A stretch of 64,000 nt of DNA from Thermoplasmatales archaeon (GTDB lineage Archaea > Thermoplasmatota > Thermoplasmata > Thermoplasmatales > Thermoplasmataceae). Shown here piece by piece: positions 1 to 9,248 of this stretch. A model generated the notes under the pieces. It was not told the DNA's origin, made no database searches, and saw only the letters and a list, made by a program, of their open reading frames with translations. The number at the start of each line of letters is the position of its first letter. Positions within the stretch are counted from its first letter, which is position 1. Both the position numbers and the translations under genes were made by a program. The stretch is taken from contig CP060531.1 of assembly GCA_016806715.1 (NCBI GenBank), positions 1,039,966 through 1,103,965 on the forward strand, written 5' to 3'.

Positions 1-200
1 CTGACAATGATGTATCCGTCCTTGCTCTTGTATCCAAGGGCTCTTGCCCTGTCAACTCTTGTCGGTCTCTCTAGCCTGACAGTGGAAGGACTGTTCCTCC
101 ACTCTGCCATTCTTTGTTTGTGTAAACCGTATATTTCTGATCTCTTGAGATCTTTCCAAGCATTCCTGACTAAACTGTACGTGGTAATAGTTTCTGCCAT
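1..200 (-). CDS. rpl15e: 50S ribosomal protein L15e, N-terminal part (runs off the window)
   Basis: The minus strand from an ATG at 200 to the window edge translates to about 66 residues beginning [20 protein letters not shown], with the family segments [20 protein letters not shown] and IIVR following. These match the start of archaeal/eukaryotic L15e, a large-subunit protein that lines rRNA near the exit side. Only the first third is present; the rest lies before base 1. The divergent neighbour is the RNase P protein Pop5, and L15e next to RNase P genes is a common euryarchaeal arrangement. The identification is firm and the exact start likely. Confidence 0.9.
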   Translation of the reverse strand, partial: MAETITTYSLVRNAWKDLKRSEIYGLHKQRMAEWRNSPSTVRLERPTRVDRARALGYKSKDGYIIV

Positions 201-327
201 GTTATTCTACCCTGATGATGTGGTATTTCTTAAGGGTTATAGAATATTTATATTTTGGCACCGGCATGGAAGCTCTGAAATCAGGTGAAAGCGATAGGTA
301 AATATTGAATGTCCTGTTTTCGTCAGA

Positions 328-627
328 GTGAAAGGTTCCCTATACAGGAAGCGATATTTCCTTTTTTATCATCCGGAAATGAGTCAATTCATCAAGACCC
401 TCTCCGGAGACCTTTTCAGGACAATGAAGTCCAAGCTTAAGTTCAGTGACGGAGAATACTCAATCTTTCTCACCGATCAGTTCCGGAAGCAGGAGCTGTC
501 GGAATACATGTCCTCGTATTACGGAGACGTCCAGATAATAACTGTCAGCGGCACAATCAGGAAGTGCAAGACCCGCCTCTCGGAAGACTCATCTAAAAGG
601 AAGGAGAGCCTAACCGCTGCGAGATGA
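328..627 (+). CDS. rnp2: RNase P protein component 2 (Pop5/Rpp14 family)
   Basis: A 99-residue protein starting at GTG 328. It begins with a YRKRYFLFY strand and carries the diagnostic C-terminal VSGTIRKCKTRL strand-turn found in archaeal Pop5. Pop5 pairs with Rpp30 in the RNase P holoenzyme, which matures tRNA 5' ends. It is divergent from rpl15e, a known association, and its last 18 bases overlap the convergent RFC gene. An alternative start at ATG 379 would remove the first beta strand, so GTG is preferred. Similarity outside the C-terminal motif is weak, hence moderate confidence. Confidence 0.7.
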   Translation: MKGSLYRKRYFLFYHPEMSQFIKTLSGDLFRTMKSKLKFSDGEYSIFLTDQFRKQELSEYMSSYYGDVQIITVSGTIRKCKTRLSEDSSKRKESLTAAR

Positions 628-1917
628 TCCTGCTTTTTTCAATATCTCTTCTTCCTTCTCAGAAATAACCAGTTTATCCGCAATGCTGGCGAAGCCCTTC
701 TTATCCTTTCTGGAAATGTACGAAAAGAACCACATGAATTCCATTGCCGTTGCTGTACTAGAATGAGTCAGCCTGCCAAGTTTTGTTGCAATAGACTTCC
801 TGCTGGACCTGCTGCCCTTCATCCTCGACATGGACGATATGTAGGAGGGGAACTGGTACTTCACAAAACTCCGGTTCCGCTTCGCAATCCTTGTTGCGAC
901 ACCGGCCACGAGTTCTTCAGAGTACCGCTTGAAAGCGTAATGCTGTTTCTTCATTACCCTCCCGATGAACACATCGGCAAGCGAGACCAGGTCGAATGCG
1001 TTTGCCAGGTCATCAAATTCCCTTGCCTCTTCCGGCAGGTTCTTGTCTATCCACATGATGTAATCCTCAGTGCTGAAGTCATCCTCCTTGCTCTGGAGCG
1101 TTTCAAGAACCTCTTCATAACTGCTTGACTTGAATGTTGAGATCATTATGTTGAATGGGCTCTCTGTTTCATCCCTGAATGAAATGTCAAATCCCTGGTT
1201 CCGGCCTCCGGCACCGCCGCAGAAGGATTCGAGGTCGTTTATTATGCTCCTCAAATCCATGGAATCCCTGTCCATCACTTCATTTATCAGCGACTGCGGA
1301 AGATTCACCCCTTCGCTGTCCAGTATGTACCTGATCCTTTTCATAAGCTTAAGCCTGAACTGCTTGTAATCGTTAGTATTCTTCCTCTTGTACGGGGAGA
1401 AGTCAATCACGACTGCGTTCTCAGCTATCTCCCGGTTCTGTCCTCTCCTGCGGAATTCATAAAAATCATTCATTGTGATAATGACCGGATTCTTGGTCTC
1501 CCTCACCACCCGGGCAAGTTCAGCAGTGCCACCGGAGTCTCCTCCCGTTTCCGTGGATCTTGACTCAAACATATTGTCGGCCTCGTCCACGAGAATGATC
1601 TTCCTTGTGGTGTTCTGCTGGCCGGTAAAGCTGGTTATATCAGAATAGAGGGCCCCCATCAGCGCTATCTTCCTGACGCTGTCCCTGTTACGCTGATCAG
1701 ACGCGTTCATCTCGATCACGCTCCACCCGGTGTAATTTGCAATAGCATAAGCACAGGAAGTCTTTCCCATGCCGGGTTTTCCATGTAGAATCAATGTTGT
1801 CCTGGCAGGAACACCCTCCTTCCACGATTCGACCCACTTATTGAGTTGCGTCAGGGTCTCATCGCTGACTATGAGATCAGCCAGTGTCTTGGGCCTGTAC
1901 TTCTCTATCCAGGGCAT
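610..1917 (-). CDS. rfcL: Replication factor C large subunit
   Basis: A 435-residue AAA+ clamp-loader subunit that with RFC small loads the PCNA ring on primed DNA. It opens with the RFC box MPWIEKYRPKTLADLI, followed by Walker A GKPGMGKTS (about 46-54), the SDQRN segment near 73-77 and Walker B ILVDEAD (about 108-114). The C-terminal collar region is lysine and serine rich. Length is slightly below the usual 460-500 residues; I do not see a clear PCNA-binding PIP box at the C-terminus, which ends KKAGSSRSG. ATG start at 1917. Convergent with and overlapping rnp2. Confidence 0.93.
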   Translation of the reverse strand: MPWIEKYRPKTLADLIVSDETLTQLNKWVESWKEGVPARTTLILHGKPGMGKTSCAYAIANYTGWSVIEMNASDQRNRDSVRKIALMGALYSDITSFTGQQNTTRKIILVDEADNMFESRSTETGGDSGGTAELARVVRETKNPVIITMNDFYEFRRRGQNREIAENAVVIDFSPYKRKNTNDYKQFRLKLMKRIRYILDSEGVNLPQSLINEVMDRDSMDLRSIINDLESFCGGAGGRNQGFDISFRDETESPFNIMISTFKSSSYEEVLETLQSKEDDFSTEDYIMWIDKNLPEEAREFDDLANAFDLVSLADVFIGRVMKKQHYAFKRYSEELVAGVATRIAKRNRSFVKYQFPSYISSMSRMKGSRSSRKSIATKLGRLTHSSTATAMEFMWFFSYISRKDKKGFASIADKLVISEKEEEILKKAGSSRSG

Positions 1918-2000
1918 CTGTTACTCCAATGATATGGTGCATTTATTCATTTTCATTTTTGAGCAAGATTTATTTCTTGAATTAGTGATGCACCTCACAG

Positions 2001-3539
2001 TTGTTCAGCAGGAAATCCTCAATAATTGTATCCCAGAACGTAATAAGTGCCATATTCGGGTATATAGGCCTCTTCTTCATAACCCGGTTCATAGGCGTTC
2101 AGGATTTCGGGTTTCTTGCTTTCGGGATGGGCTTTGCCGGTACAATGTCCCTCGTGACTGATCTTGGGTTTACTACCGCGAACGTGAAGACGCAGGCTGA
2201 GGGAAAGGATATTGCCGAGAACAACGGCACCTTTCTTGCAATAAAGCTGGCCCTTGGCTTAATATTTGTAATAGTCACTCTTAGCGCACTTTTCATCTGG
2301 ACGGACGTGCTTCACAGGGGCTTTGAGAGCCCTGTTGAATACTGGGTCATAATTGCCCTCATTCCTTACTATTTCTTCAGCAGCCTCGTAGGATTCACAA
2401 ACTCATTCTATTCCGCAAACCTTTCCCCGACACGCCTCGCCATGCCACCTCTCATCGAGGCGATACTCCGCAATTCCATATTCATTTTTCTTGGATTGGC
2501 ATTCTTCTACAATCTCCCGGGGCACGACATAATCAGTGGTGCGATTGCCCTCGGAATAACTTACAGCATAACCTATACGGCGTATTTCCTCATATCTCTA
2601 TATATCGGGCGGCCATGGAAGATCGGAAGACCAAGCTGGAATGCATTCAGGAAATACAGGACAATTGCATTGCCGCTTGCATTCTCCGCCGCACTCGGCA
2701 CGGTTAATGGCAACATAGACAAGGTCATCATACAATTCTTCTGGCAGGCGACTGCCACGGCCGCATTTTATGCGGATCAGAAGATTGTGCTTCTCATATC
2801 CAGCCTTTCCAGTGCCGTATCTGTCTTCTTCCTTCCCATGCTCTCGAGGATTCACACCCATGGAACCAGGGAAAGCTTTGCATCGTCTGTCAAGGAATAT
2901 GAACGCTTTATCTCTATTTTCATACTTCCGTTTGTGGTGCTTTTCATTGTGTATTCAAGCGAGATAGTGAACCTTTTCAGTGCAGCCTTCATTGGCTACT
3001 CTGCAATTCTTGGAATCCTGGCAATCAACATTTATTTCTCCATCACGCTCTCACCATATTCATCTGCACTCATTGCCAGGGGTAAATCGCCAATCATCGG
3101 GATCCTCTCGCTGTTGTCTGTGTCTGCAAATATAGTTCTCAACTTCATTCTCGTTCCTCCTATTATATTCGGAACCAGGATATTCTCACTGGGAGTGGAC
3201 GGAGCCGCCATAAGCACCCTGTTGGTGACCCTTGCTAATTATGTGATTCTGCAGACAATGCTCTATAGATCTCACGGTGCGGGCTTCAATTTCTATCTCG
3301 CGAGGCAGCTGTTCCCGGCTGGAGCCGAAGCGGCTTTCCTTGTTGGCATATCACTTATGATAAACGTCAAGGATATACTCGTTCTCCTGCCTGTCTCCGT
3401 GGCATCTATTCTCATATTTGTCGGCATAGCCCTTATCATTAAGGAGGTCTCACTGGAAGAGATAAAAATATTCATCAGGGGATTGAATCCCATTGGCTTC
3501 AAGAAATCTCTTGAAGAGGAAATGTCAGGGAAAAAATGA
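2001..3539 (+). CDS. Lipid-linked oligosaccharide flippase-like membrane protein (MVF/Wzx type)
   Basis: A 512-residue polytopic membrane protein with roughly 12-14 hydrophobic segments. The N-terminus (SQNVISAIFGYIGLFFITRF, then a GVQDFG turn) is typical of polysaccharide-biosynthesis flippases, which move lipid-linked glycans outward across the membrane. In this setting the substrate would likely be a dolichol-linked glycan for N-glycosylation; that part is inference. TTG at 2001 is the first usable start because a TGA lies in frame at 1986. It stands alone between rfcL (divergent) and the acyl-CoA dehydrogenase (convergent, 8 bases apart). Confidence 0.75.
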   Translation: MFSRKSSIIVSQNVISAIFGYIGLFFITRFIGVQDFGFLAFGMGFAGTMSLVTDLGFTTANVKTQAEGKDIAENNGTFLAIKLALGLIFVIVTLSALFIWTDVLHRGFESPVEYWVIIALIPYYFFSSLVGFTNSFYSANLSPTRLAMPPLIEAILRNSIFIFLGLAFFYNLPGHDIISGAIALGITYSITYTAYFLISLYIGRPWKIGRPSWNAFRKYRTIALPLAFSAALGTVNGNIDKVIIQFFWQATATAAFYADQKIVLLISSLSSAVSVFFLPMLSRIHTHGTRESFASSVKEYERFISIFILPFVVLFIVYSSEIVNLFSAAFIGYSAILGILAINIYFSITLSPYSSALIARGKSPIIGILSLLSVSANIVLNFILVPPIIFGTRIFSLGVDGAAISTLLVTLANYVILQTMLYRSHGAGFNFYLARQLFPAGAEAAFLVGISLMINVKDILVLLPVSVASILIFVGIALIIKEVSLEEIKIFIRGLNPIGFKKSLEEEMSGKK

Positions 3540-3547
3540 TCACTGAC

Positions 3548-4735
3548 TTATTTGATGAATTCCTTCCCGATGGTTTCCCTCGCTATTATCATCTTCATTA
3601 TTTCCCTTGAACCTTCGGCCAGCTGGAAGGATCGAACGCCTCTAAGAGCCCATTCCTCCGGGCACTCTTTTGAGTAACCATAAGCACCCTGCCATTGCAG
3701 TGCATCGCTGATTGCGTCGAAAGCCCAGGTTGTAGAAAGGAGTTTTGCTATGGCGATCTGCTTGCTCACCTGAAACCTGGTGAATTTTCCGTATTTCTGC
3801 TCCTGGTCATATGTCCACAGCGCCTTGTATCCCATCAGCAGTGCGGTTTCCATCTTTGCAACGTCATCTGCTACCTGAAACTGCAGTCCCTGGAATTTTG
3901 CAATCTCACTTCCGAAAGCTTTTCTCGATTTCATGTATTCTACGCCGTTGTTGATGGAGGAAAGTGCAGCACCTGCGCTTATGACAGATATTAGGCCTCT
4001 TGCGAATTCAAAACCCTCATGTATTATCTTGAACCCTCCATTTTCCTTCCCAATGATGTATTTGTCAGTAAGCTCCACGCCAGAGAATCTGAAACTGCCC
4101 CAGGAAGATCCTTCCCTTCCCATTTCCTCAGTATACGAGATATCCAGCTGATCGCTGTATGGAAGGAAAAAGAGCGACACTCCGCCAGTTCCTTTCTTCA
4201 TATCCGTCTTGGCTACTGTAACGAATCCTCCAGACCTTTCCTTTATGTCCCTGATGAGTGAAATAAAGGCTTTCTCACCCTCAAGCACATACTTGTTCCC
4301 GTTTTTTCTCGCAACAGTGGTCATCGAACCAATGTCCGATCCAAAGTTGGGTTCGGTTGAGGCTATCCCGACAAATGCCTTCCCCTTTGTAACTTTTGGC
4401 AAAAGCTCGCTCTTCAGATTGGTCGTTCCGTATTTGTTTATGAGATAGGTCCAGGCATTGTCCACCAGGAATAATACGGGTATGGACATGGTGGGATCTG
4501 CCTTTGCGATCTCCTCTGCGGCTATCCCTGTAGTCATGGCATCGGCTCCAAGTCCTCCAAATTCCTCGGAGGCCGTCATGCCCAGGAGGTTCATCCTGGC
4601 AAGGCCTGTGAACACTTCATCAGGTATCTTCCTGGTTTTGATCATTTCCCTTATTCTTGGCGAGATTTCTTTCTTTGCAAATTCCCTGACCGACGATCTG
4701 AGGTTTTCCTGATCTTCACTGAATGAAAAATCCAT
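3548..4735 (-). CDS. Acyl-CoA dehydrogenase
   Basis: About 395 residues of the FAD-dependent acyl-CoA dehydrogenase fold. Visible features are the N-terminal FSEDQENLRSSVREFAKKEI helix, the middle-domain signature A-STEPNFGSDIGSM and the C-terminal segment QLAEGSREIM, whose Glu aligns with the catalytic base of short/medium-chain enzymes. It oxidises acyl-CoA to 2-enoyl-CoA and passes electrons to ETF; a fused ETF gene lies at 52.6-54.4 kb. ATG 4735 (MDFSFSED) fits family alignments better than the TTG at 4744. Chain-length specificity cannot be read from sequence. Confidence 0.9.
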   Translation of the reverse strand: MDFSFSEDQENLRSSVREFAKKEISPRIREMIKTRKIPDEVFTGLARMNLLGMTASEEFGGLGADAMTTGIAAEEIAKADPTMSIPVLFLVDNAWTYLINKYGTTNLKSELLPKVTKGKAFVGIASTEPNFGSDIGSMTTVARKNGNKYVLEGEKAFISLIRDIKERSGGFVTVAKTDMKKGTGGVSLFFLPYSDQLDISYTEEMGREGSSWGSFRFSGVELTDKYIIGKENGGFKIIHEGFEFARGLISVISAGAALSSINNGVEYMKSRKAFGSEIAKFQGLQFQVADDVAKMETALLMGYKALWTYDQEQKYGKFTRFQVSKQIAIAKLLSTTWAFDAISDALQWQGAYGYSKECPEEWALRGVRSFQLAEGSREIMKMIIARETIGKEFIK

Positions 4736-4848
4736 AATTATCAACCCTTTATCCCAAATGCGTATAATTGATTATTGCACGCATAAAACCCGGTGAACAT
4801 GGCAAATTATATCGATATTAATTTAACATTCCTCCACATCATGTTTCC

Positions 4849-5154
4849 ATGGCAGAATTCATATGCTATTCATGCAAAAAACTTGTGATCACCGGGGAGA
4901 AATTCACTTTTACCGCAAAGGGTGCTGTGCATTTTGATTGTTTTGTTTCCGAGAAGAGGAAAAGCATTTCTGAAGACAAGGTGCAGAAACTCAGGATACT
5001 TAGCAGTGTTCTTGAGTCGGAACTTGATCACCTTCTCAACCTTCTTTCAGCCAGGTCTGGAGAATCTGAGGAATACAAGGAAGAAATGAGGATAAAATAC
5101 AAGGACATCGAGAAGGCTGCAGGCGAGACAACCTCACTTATCAGCAAACTCTGA
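4849..5154 (+). CDS. DUF2175-family zinc-binding protein
   Basis: A 101-residue protein whose first 40 residues carry CYSCKK...GEKFTFTAKGAVHFDCF, the DUF2175 pattern with a CxxC pair plus a later His and Cys able to bind zinc. The remaining 60 residues are strongly helical and charged and probably form a coiled coil. DUF2175 proteins are small archaeal cytosolic proteins of unknown role. The gene has its own short promoter region and no obvious operon partner. Confidence 0.75.
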   Translation: MAEFICYSCKKLVITGEKFTFTAKGAVHFDCFVSEKRKSISEDKVQKLRILSSVLESELDHLLNLLSARSGESEEYKEEMRIKYKDIEKAAGETTSLISKL

Positions 5155-5531
5155 CATCCTCCCATGACTAAACAGTAGATCGAAAGCCACCTCCGGAAGT
5201 CCTTTTTTCCAAACGAAATCCGGGTGTGAATGGATTTACCGTTACAAGTACTGATATTATAAGCACTCTCAGCACCTCCGCGATGATTCTTATGCGGGAC
5301 TATATGATCAGCAGAACAGCTTTGGGAGAATATTATTTTGATCGGAGTTGCCTGTGTACTGTTTTTCTTCCGATTTCCATATTTGTCGTTCTGTCATTGT
5401 TCCCCCCAGGCCTCCTTCAATTCATCTCTTAATATATATCTAACACTATAAGGCAACTTCGTCTCACTATTTAGGGGGCAGACCAGTTCGGCATGTGTAA
5501 CCGCCAGAAGTCTACTCTATTTTTAAGAGAG
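5155..5531. other. Non-coding stretch, no gene recognised
   Basis: About 377 bases lie between the DUF2175 gene and the end of the ABC cassette. A short open frame on the plus strand has no family features. T-rich runs near 5200 and 5520 could end transcription from either side, and an AT-rich stretch near 5432-5445 resembles a TATA box but has no convincing gene behind it. This may be the boundary of the AT-rich cassette that follows. Confidence 0.4.
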
Positions 5532-6179
5532 TTATTTTTTGGAATTTTTTTGGAACACCTCATCTAAGTAACTTTTTTCCCCGAAGAAGAACAAACCTGA
5601 GATAGTAACTGCTTCTGATAACATCAATAGATAAACTGGAAATATCAAAATATCAGGTTGTGGAAGTGAAACTGATGCATCACTTACCGCTAATCTAAGA
5701 GTTGTGTTGTATTGATTTGTAATATTTTCAAGAGTTTTATGGTTTCCAAAAATTTCTGTGAAGAACCAGATAGAATAAAAGCCAGGCATTAGACTCAAGT
5801 TATACGTCTCAAATGATTGGAATCCTCCTATACGGATAACGGATTGATTGCTGTTAGAGATTGCAGACATATTAGCGTTTCCATTAAGAATAAACAGGTA
5901 AGTTTCAACTGTCAAATTGTTCTTGTACTGATCCAGTGATGAAAGATTAACTGTAACGCTCGCAATTCCACCGAACCCGAAGGAGTGCACGTAGTCTCCA
6001 GGCACATCTCCTGGCACTATGAAACTAGATTCTCCGTTATTAGTTTGATAAAAATTAAAAATTCCAGTGTTGAATGCGTAGTGTGGTTGATCAACCCAAG
6101 CCACCTCATATTCAAGCGATAGAGCAAAGATTAAGGCGAATATAACGATAATTATCTTCAGGAACTTTATCCTATGCAT
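5532..6179 (-). CDS. Membrane-tethered ectodomain protein of the ABC cassette
   Basis: About 215 residues: an N-terminal transmembrane helix (LKIIIVIFALIFALSL), an extracytoplasmic domain rich in N-x-S/T sequons, and a C-terminal hydrophobic segment (ILIFPVYLLMLSEAVTISGL). It is last in the five-gene operon. ATG 6179 is preferred because GAGGAG lies about 12 bases before it; GTG 6191 would overlap the permease stop. No family is recognised. The topology, with both ends anchored, recalls partners of archaeal ABC-2 exporters; the role is unknown. Confidence 0.6.
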   Translation of the reverse strand: MHRIKFLKIIIVIFALIFALSLEYEVAWVDQPHYAFNTGIFNFYQTNNGESSFIVPGDVPGDYVHSFGFGGIASVTVNLSSLDQYKNNLTVETYLFILNGNANMSAISNSNQSVIRIGGFQSFETYNLSLMPGFYSIWFFTEIFGNHKTLENITNQYNTTLRLAVSDASVSLPQPDILIFPVYLLMLSEAVTISGLFFFGEKSYLDEVFQKNSKK

Positions 6180-6180
6180 A

Positions 6181-6900
6181 TCACCGACCACTCCTCAGGT
6201 TGCTTTTTGCAGTAATCACGTAACTGAGCCATACGATCCCTATTGCCAGTGTGAAAAAAACGATCCATACTAAAACGATTTGGGGGAACCCCAAAAGGAA
6301 TTGTTGGAGAGTGTTTGCAAGAGAAATCAGGTATTGACCCACTTCCCAGTTCGGAAAAATTCTATCAGTTGATAAGTAGAGAGCAAAAAATATAAAAAAG
6401 GTAATCACAAAAGAGAGCATGGAATTCTTTGTAAGTACTGCTGCTAAATATCCAATGGATGTGTACAATAAACAGGACGTGTTTATAATAAGCACTAATG
6501 CTAGGAGGTAAGGGGGATCAAATTTTTGAATTTCAACTATACTCAAAAACGTAATGGCAAGAACTAGGATTACTGTAAAAATCGTAGTAGATACGAGGAA
6601 TCTCATAAATAAGTAAGAACGTCTTCGGACGGCAAGGCTGAAAATGTACCCCTGATATCCCTTTTCAAATGCCCGAGCAAAGAAACTGGACTCCAGCGAA
6701 GCATATAAAATAATGGTTATGAATATGGGCGAGCCAAGGGAAGCGATAAACTCAAAAGGCAGGGCTGGGCCGATTAATCTTGAATAGCCAAAAAAGTTAT
6801 TTATAGTGATTGCAAAGAATAGTATAAGCAGTAACTCTCTCACTGCGAAAGGATCCGTGTCGTGGACAATATACCTAGCTGTTCTTATGTAGCTATTCAT
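6181..6900 (-). CDS. ABC-2 type transporter permease
   Basis: About 239 residues with six predicted membrane spans, the size and layout of an ABC-2 type permease. It starts at ATG 6900 inside the last codons of the ATPase gene (8-base overlap), which shows translational coupling and pairs the two as one transporter. A longer reading from 6972 would bury the start inside the ATPase and adds a basic, non-membrane tail. The substrate is unknown; ABC-2 systems usually export lipids, peptides or drugs. Confidence 0.7.
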   Translation of the reverse strand: MNSYIRTARYIVHDTDPFAVRELLLILFFAITINNFFGYSRLIGPALPFEFIASLGSPIFITIILYASLESSFFARAFEKGYQGYIFSLAVRRRSYLFMRFLVSTTIFTVILVLAITFLSIVEIQKFDPPYLLALVLIINTSCLLYTSIGYLAAVLTKNSMLSFVITFFIFFALYLSTDRIFPNWEVGQYLISLANTLQQFLLGFPQIVLVWIVFFTLAIGIVWLSYVITAKSNLRSGR

Positions 6901-7753
6901 TTTTAAAGGTGGGTATGATTGACACGCTGAAGACTTCATCGACAGCCTCCTTCTGCAATAGTTCAAGAACATCCACGAATGAGAAATTTTTCATAACGAT
7001 CCTACCAGGGGTTGGTATGCCCACTATGTTATCACCACTTTTCCCAAGTTTAGAGAGTCCCTTACCCCTGATCTCGATGTTGTAGTTCCTATTATCCGAG
7101 AAAATATCCTTTGTTTTCGTAATCCCTTTTAATACTCCACCATGTATGAACGCGATATAGTCTGAGAGTGACAGAACCTCATCCAATAAATGTGTAGTGA
7201 TTAAAAAACTTGCTCCACGCTCGTGGTGTATTTCACCTATAAGTTCAAGAATTTTTTCGCGACGATCAAAGTCCGCATTAGAGTTTGGTTCGTCCATTAC
7301 GTAAAATTTCCTGTTTAGAGAAAGACATAGTACAACAGAAAGTAACTTAGACTCTCCAGTACTCAGATTTCGAAAATTGTAAGGGGCGACATAGCTTATA
7401 TCGGCCCTTTCCAGGAAATCGAATACGACGTTTGGGTCAGCGCCCGTAATCTCACAGTACCAGTATATGAAATCTAATACCATCCCGCTCCCAAAATTCA
7501 CGGGTTTCTCGGGCATGAACGCAACTGATTTCTGCAGATCAAGATAATCCTTGATAACGTCAAACCCCAGTATTTGCGCCGAACCCGACGTTGGTCTCGT
7601 AAGTCCTTCCAGTATGGAAATGAAGGTGCTTTTCCCGGATCCATTTTCACCATATAGTACAGTAATGCCCTGAGGAACCTCCACACTTATTTCCCTGAGT
7701 GCAAATACATTACCGTATGTCTTAGAAATTTCTCTTGCTATTATCCAGTTCAT
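6893..7753 (-). CDS. ABC transporter ATP-binding protein
   Basis: A 286-residue nucleotide-binding subunit. Walker A is GENGSGKST near residue 35, the Q-loop region reads SVAFMPEKP (Gln replaced by Pro-Glu, common in ABC-2 export ATPases), the signature is LSTGES, Walker B is FYVMDEP and the switch His is in ITTHLLDE. The last 60 residues form a small extra domain seen in exporters of this group. It overlaps the upstream gene by 4 bases (ATGA) and the permease by 8, so it belongs to the same operon. Confidence 0.85.
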   Translation of the reverse strand: MNWIIAREISKTYGNVFALREISVEVPQGITVLYGENGSGKSTFISILEGLTRPTSGSAQILGFDVIKDYLDLQKSVAFMPEKPVNFGSGMVLDFIYWYCEITGADPNVVFDFLERADISYVAPYNFRNLSTGESKLLSVVLCLSLNRKFYVMDEPNSNADFDRREKILELIGEIHHERGASFLITTHLLDEVLSLSDYIAFIHGGVLKGITKTKDIFSDNRNYNIEIRGKGLSKLGKSGDNIVGIPTPGRIVMKNFSFVDVLELLQKEAVDEVFSVSIIPTFKNE

Positions 7754-8610
7754 CGTTGTCTCCCCTGCGTCTGGTCAACACTTTTCACATTTCTCATTTT
7801 TGCTCTCCTGGCAGACAGAAGTACTGTTGGTAAAGCAATTACCCACAGTACGATGCTAAAAACAATATACTCCGTAAAATAATGAAAATACGCAATTGGT
7901 TGCAGGGCCAAGTTCGTGACAGCTAGCTCCATTTGAAAGTCAATGACCGAGTTCAGCGTAGAGTTGCTTCCGCCGATTGAATTATCAAAGAGTTGATTCA
8001 GGAACGGTATGTCACCTGATACCTGCAACGTGAGAATGACATTGTATGCTCCAACATAGTCATACGTTACAAAATTGTTCACTGGATAACTCAAACTTTT
8101 ATTTGATATCCCGGTGATTATAGACGCAGCCGAGGGGACGGTATGTCCCATTAATGTTGTCATCTCTTTAATATTCTGATCTGCACCCCTGTAATTCTGG
8201 CTGAATGTATAAGAAACGGGTCCTTGGTTAATAGCCTCACTCCCGTCGATGTTGACCATAGTGCCGGCATTTCTGGAAAACTCGGAAACAAATCCACTAT
8301 AAAGTGAGCTGCTCGATGTGATAGTTGCATTGTACCAGTAGTTATCATTGTAACTTGTGCTTGTTTCCGGAGGCGGCGCCTGAATGTTTAACTTTACTTC
8401 TATGGAGTTATTTTCCGCAATAAACAAAATCGTGCCGTATTGGCTAAGATAACTTTGTTTACTTGAAAAACTGTTGTAGTTATTCAGAGTATGAAATGAA
8501 TAAACTAATTCAGCACCGTTTTCTAGAGGATTTTGATATGCACTTGCCCTGTCATTTTCAAGCATAATCAGGGGGAAGAAAGAAAGTACCAATGTAACCA
8601 CAATGAGCAA
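7750..8610 (-). CDS. Secreted or membrane-anchored protein of the ABC cassette
   Basis: About 286 residues with an N-terminal hydrophobic segment (LIVVTLVLSFFPLIML), a 220-residue Asn/Ser/Thr-rich extracytoplasmic domain, and a C-terminal membrane helix (IVFSIVLWVIALPTVLL) followed by basic residues. This gives a protein facing outward and held by both ends. TTG 8610 is the only standard start after the in-frame TGA at 8647. No domain is recognised. It is coupled to the ATPase by a 4-base overlap and is probably an accessory or substrate-handling partner of the transporter. Confidence 0.6.
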   Translation of the reverse strand: MLIVVTLVLSFFPLIMLENDRASAYQNPLENGAELVYSFHTLNNYNSFSSKQSYLSQYGTILFIAENNSIEVKLNIQAPPPETSTSYNDNYWYNATITSSSSLYSGFVSEFSRNAGTMVNIDGSEAINQGPVSYTFSQNYRGADQNIKEMTTLMGHTVPSAASIITGISNKSLSYPVNNFVTYDYVGAYNVILTLQVSGDIPFLNQLFDNSIGGSNSTLNSVIDFQMELAVTNLALQPIAYFHYFTEYIVFSIVLWVIALPTVLLSARRAKMRNVKSVDQTQGRQR

Positions 8611-8687
8611 TGAAAAAGTCAGAGCAACAAATTTTCGTATTTTGATTCACTTCACCCCTATAAAATGAGATAAATTATTTAGATATC

Positions 8688-9248
8688 CTATACAGAATCA
8701 AGAATATATTCAATATTACCCCAAGCTATGAAAGTTGGTGAATTAACTGAAAGTTTACTTGTCACGGCGCAGTTCGCGCTAAGATCAATCTGTGTTTCTA
8801 TGTTATAAGTTGTACCGTAAAAGAAAACCCATTCTGTGAAAGCTGCATCTGGTCTAATGGTATACATTGGCGAACCAGTTGTTTCGTTTGTTACAAGTTG
8901 AAAGTTTCCACTGTTTGTACTTGACAGATAGACATCCCGGATTTGAGTGGATGAGCTGGTTCCGGAACTTCCTATAGCGACAAACTGAAAATTATTGTTT
9001 ACAAAGTACCAATTTCCGTTTGAATTCAATGATGAATTAGCATTTCCAACAGTCTCTGCTAGCAACGATCCAACGCCTGAGAATGCATATGAGTCTGATA
9101 CACCCCCCAGTCTATATATGGAGCCCCCTCCACCCTCCGGAGCTGGAGTTGTAACTGTAGGCGAAAACAAGGCTGAGGGAACTTGAAGATTTCCATTCTG
9201 TACGTTATATCCAAATATTTGGGAGCCGATAAACGACGTCGGTATCAA
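8688..9248 (-). CDS. Hypothetical protein opening the ABC cassette
   Basis: A 186-residue Ser/Gly/Asn-rich, beta-prone protein with a TTG start at 9248 preceded by GGTGG. It has no clear signal peptide but contains a Pro/Gly-rich linker (PAPEGGGGS) near residue 35. It has only a few charged residues and resembles an exported passenger or surface protein. It is first in the operon and the only member without a membrane anchor, so it could be the transporter's cargo; that is inference. An AT-rich dyad near 9335-9365 may contain the promoter. Confidence 0.45.
   Translation of the reverse strand: MIPTSFIGSQIFGYNVQNGNLQVPSALFSPTVTTPAPEGGGGSIYRLGGVSDSYAFSGVGSLLAETVGNANSSLNSNGNWYFVNNNFQFVAIGSSGTSSSTQIRDVYLSSTNSGNFQLVTNETTGSPMYTIRPDAAFTEWVFFYGTTYNIETQIDLSANCAVTSKLSVNSPTFIAWGNIEYILDSV

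Noticed and set aside
763-1369. Two plus-strand open frames opposite rfcL
   Set aside because: They are antisense to the conserved AAA+ gene and have no domain features.
5226-5432. 68-codon plus-strand frame in the gap before the ABC cassette
   Set aside because: No start context, no conserved features, low-complexity hydrophobic end; likely chance.
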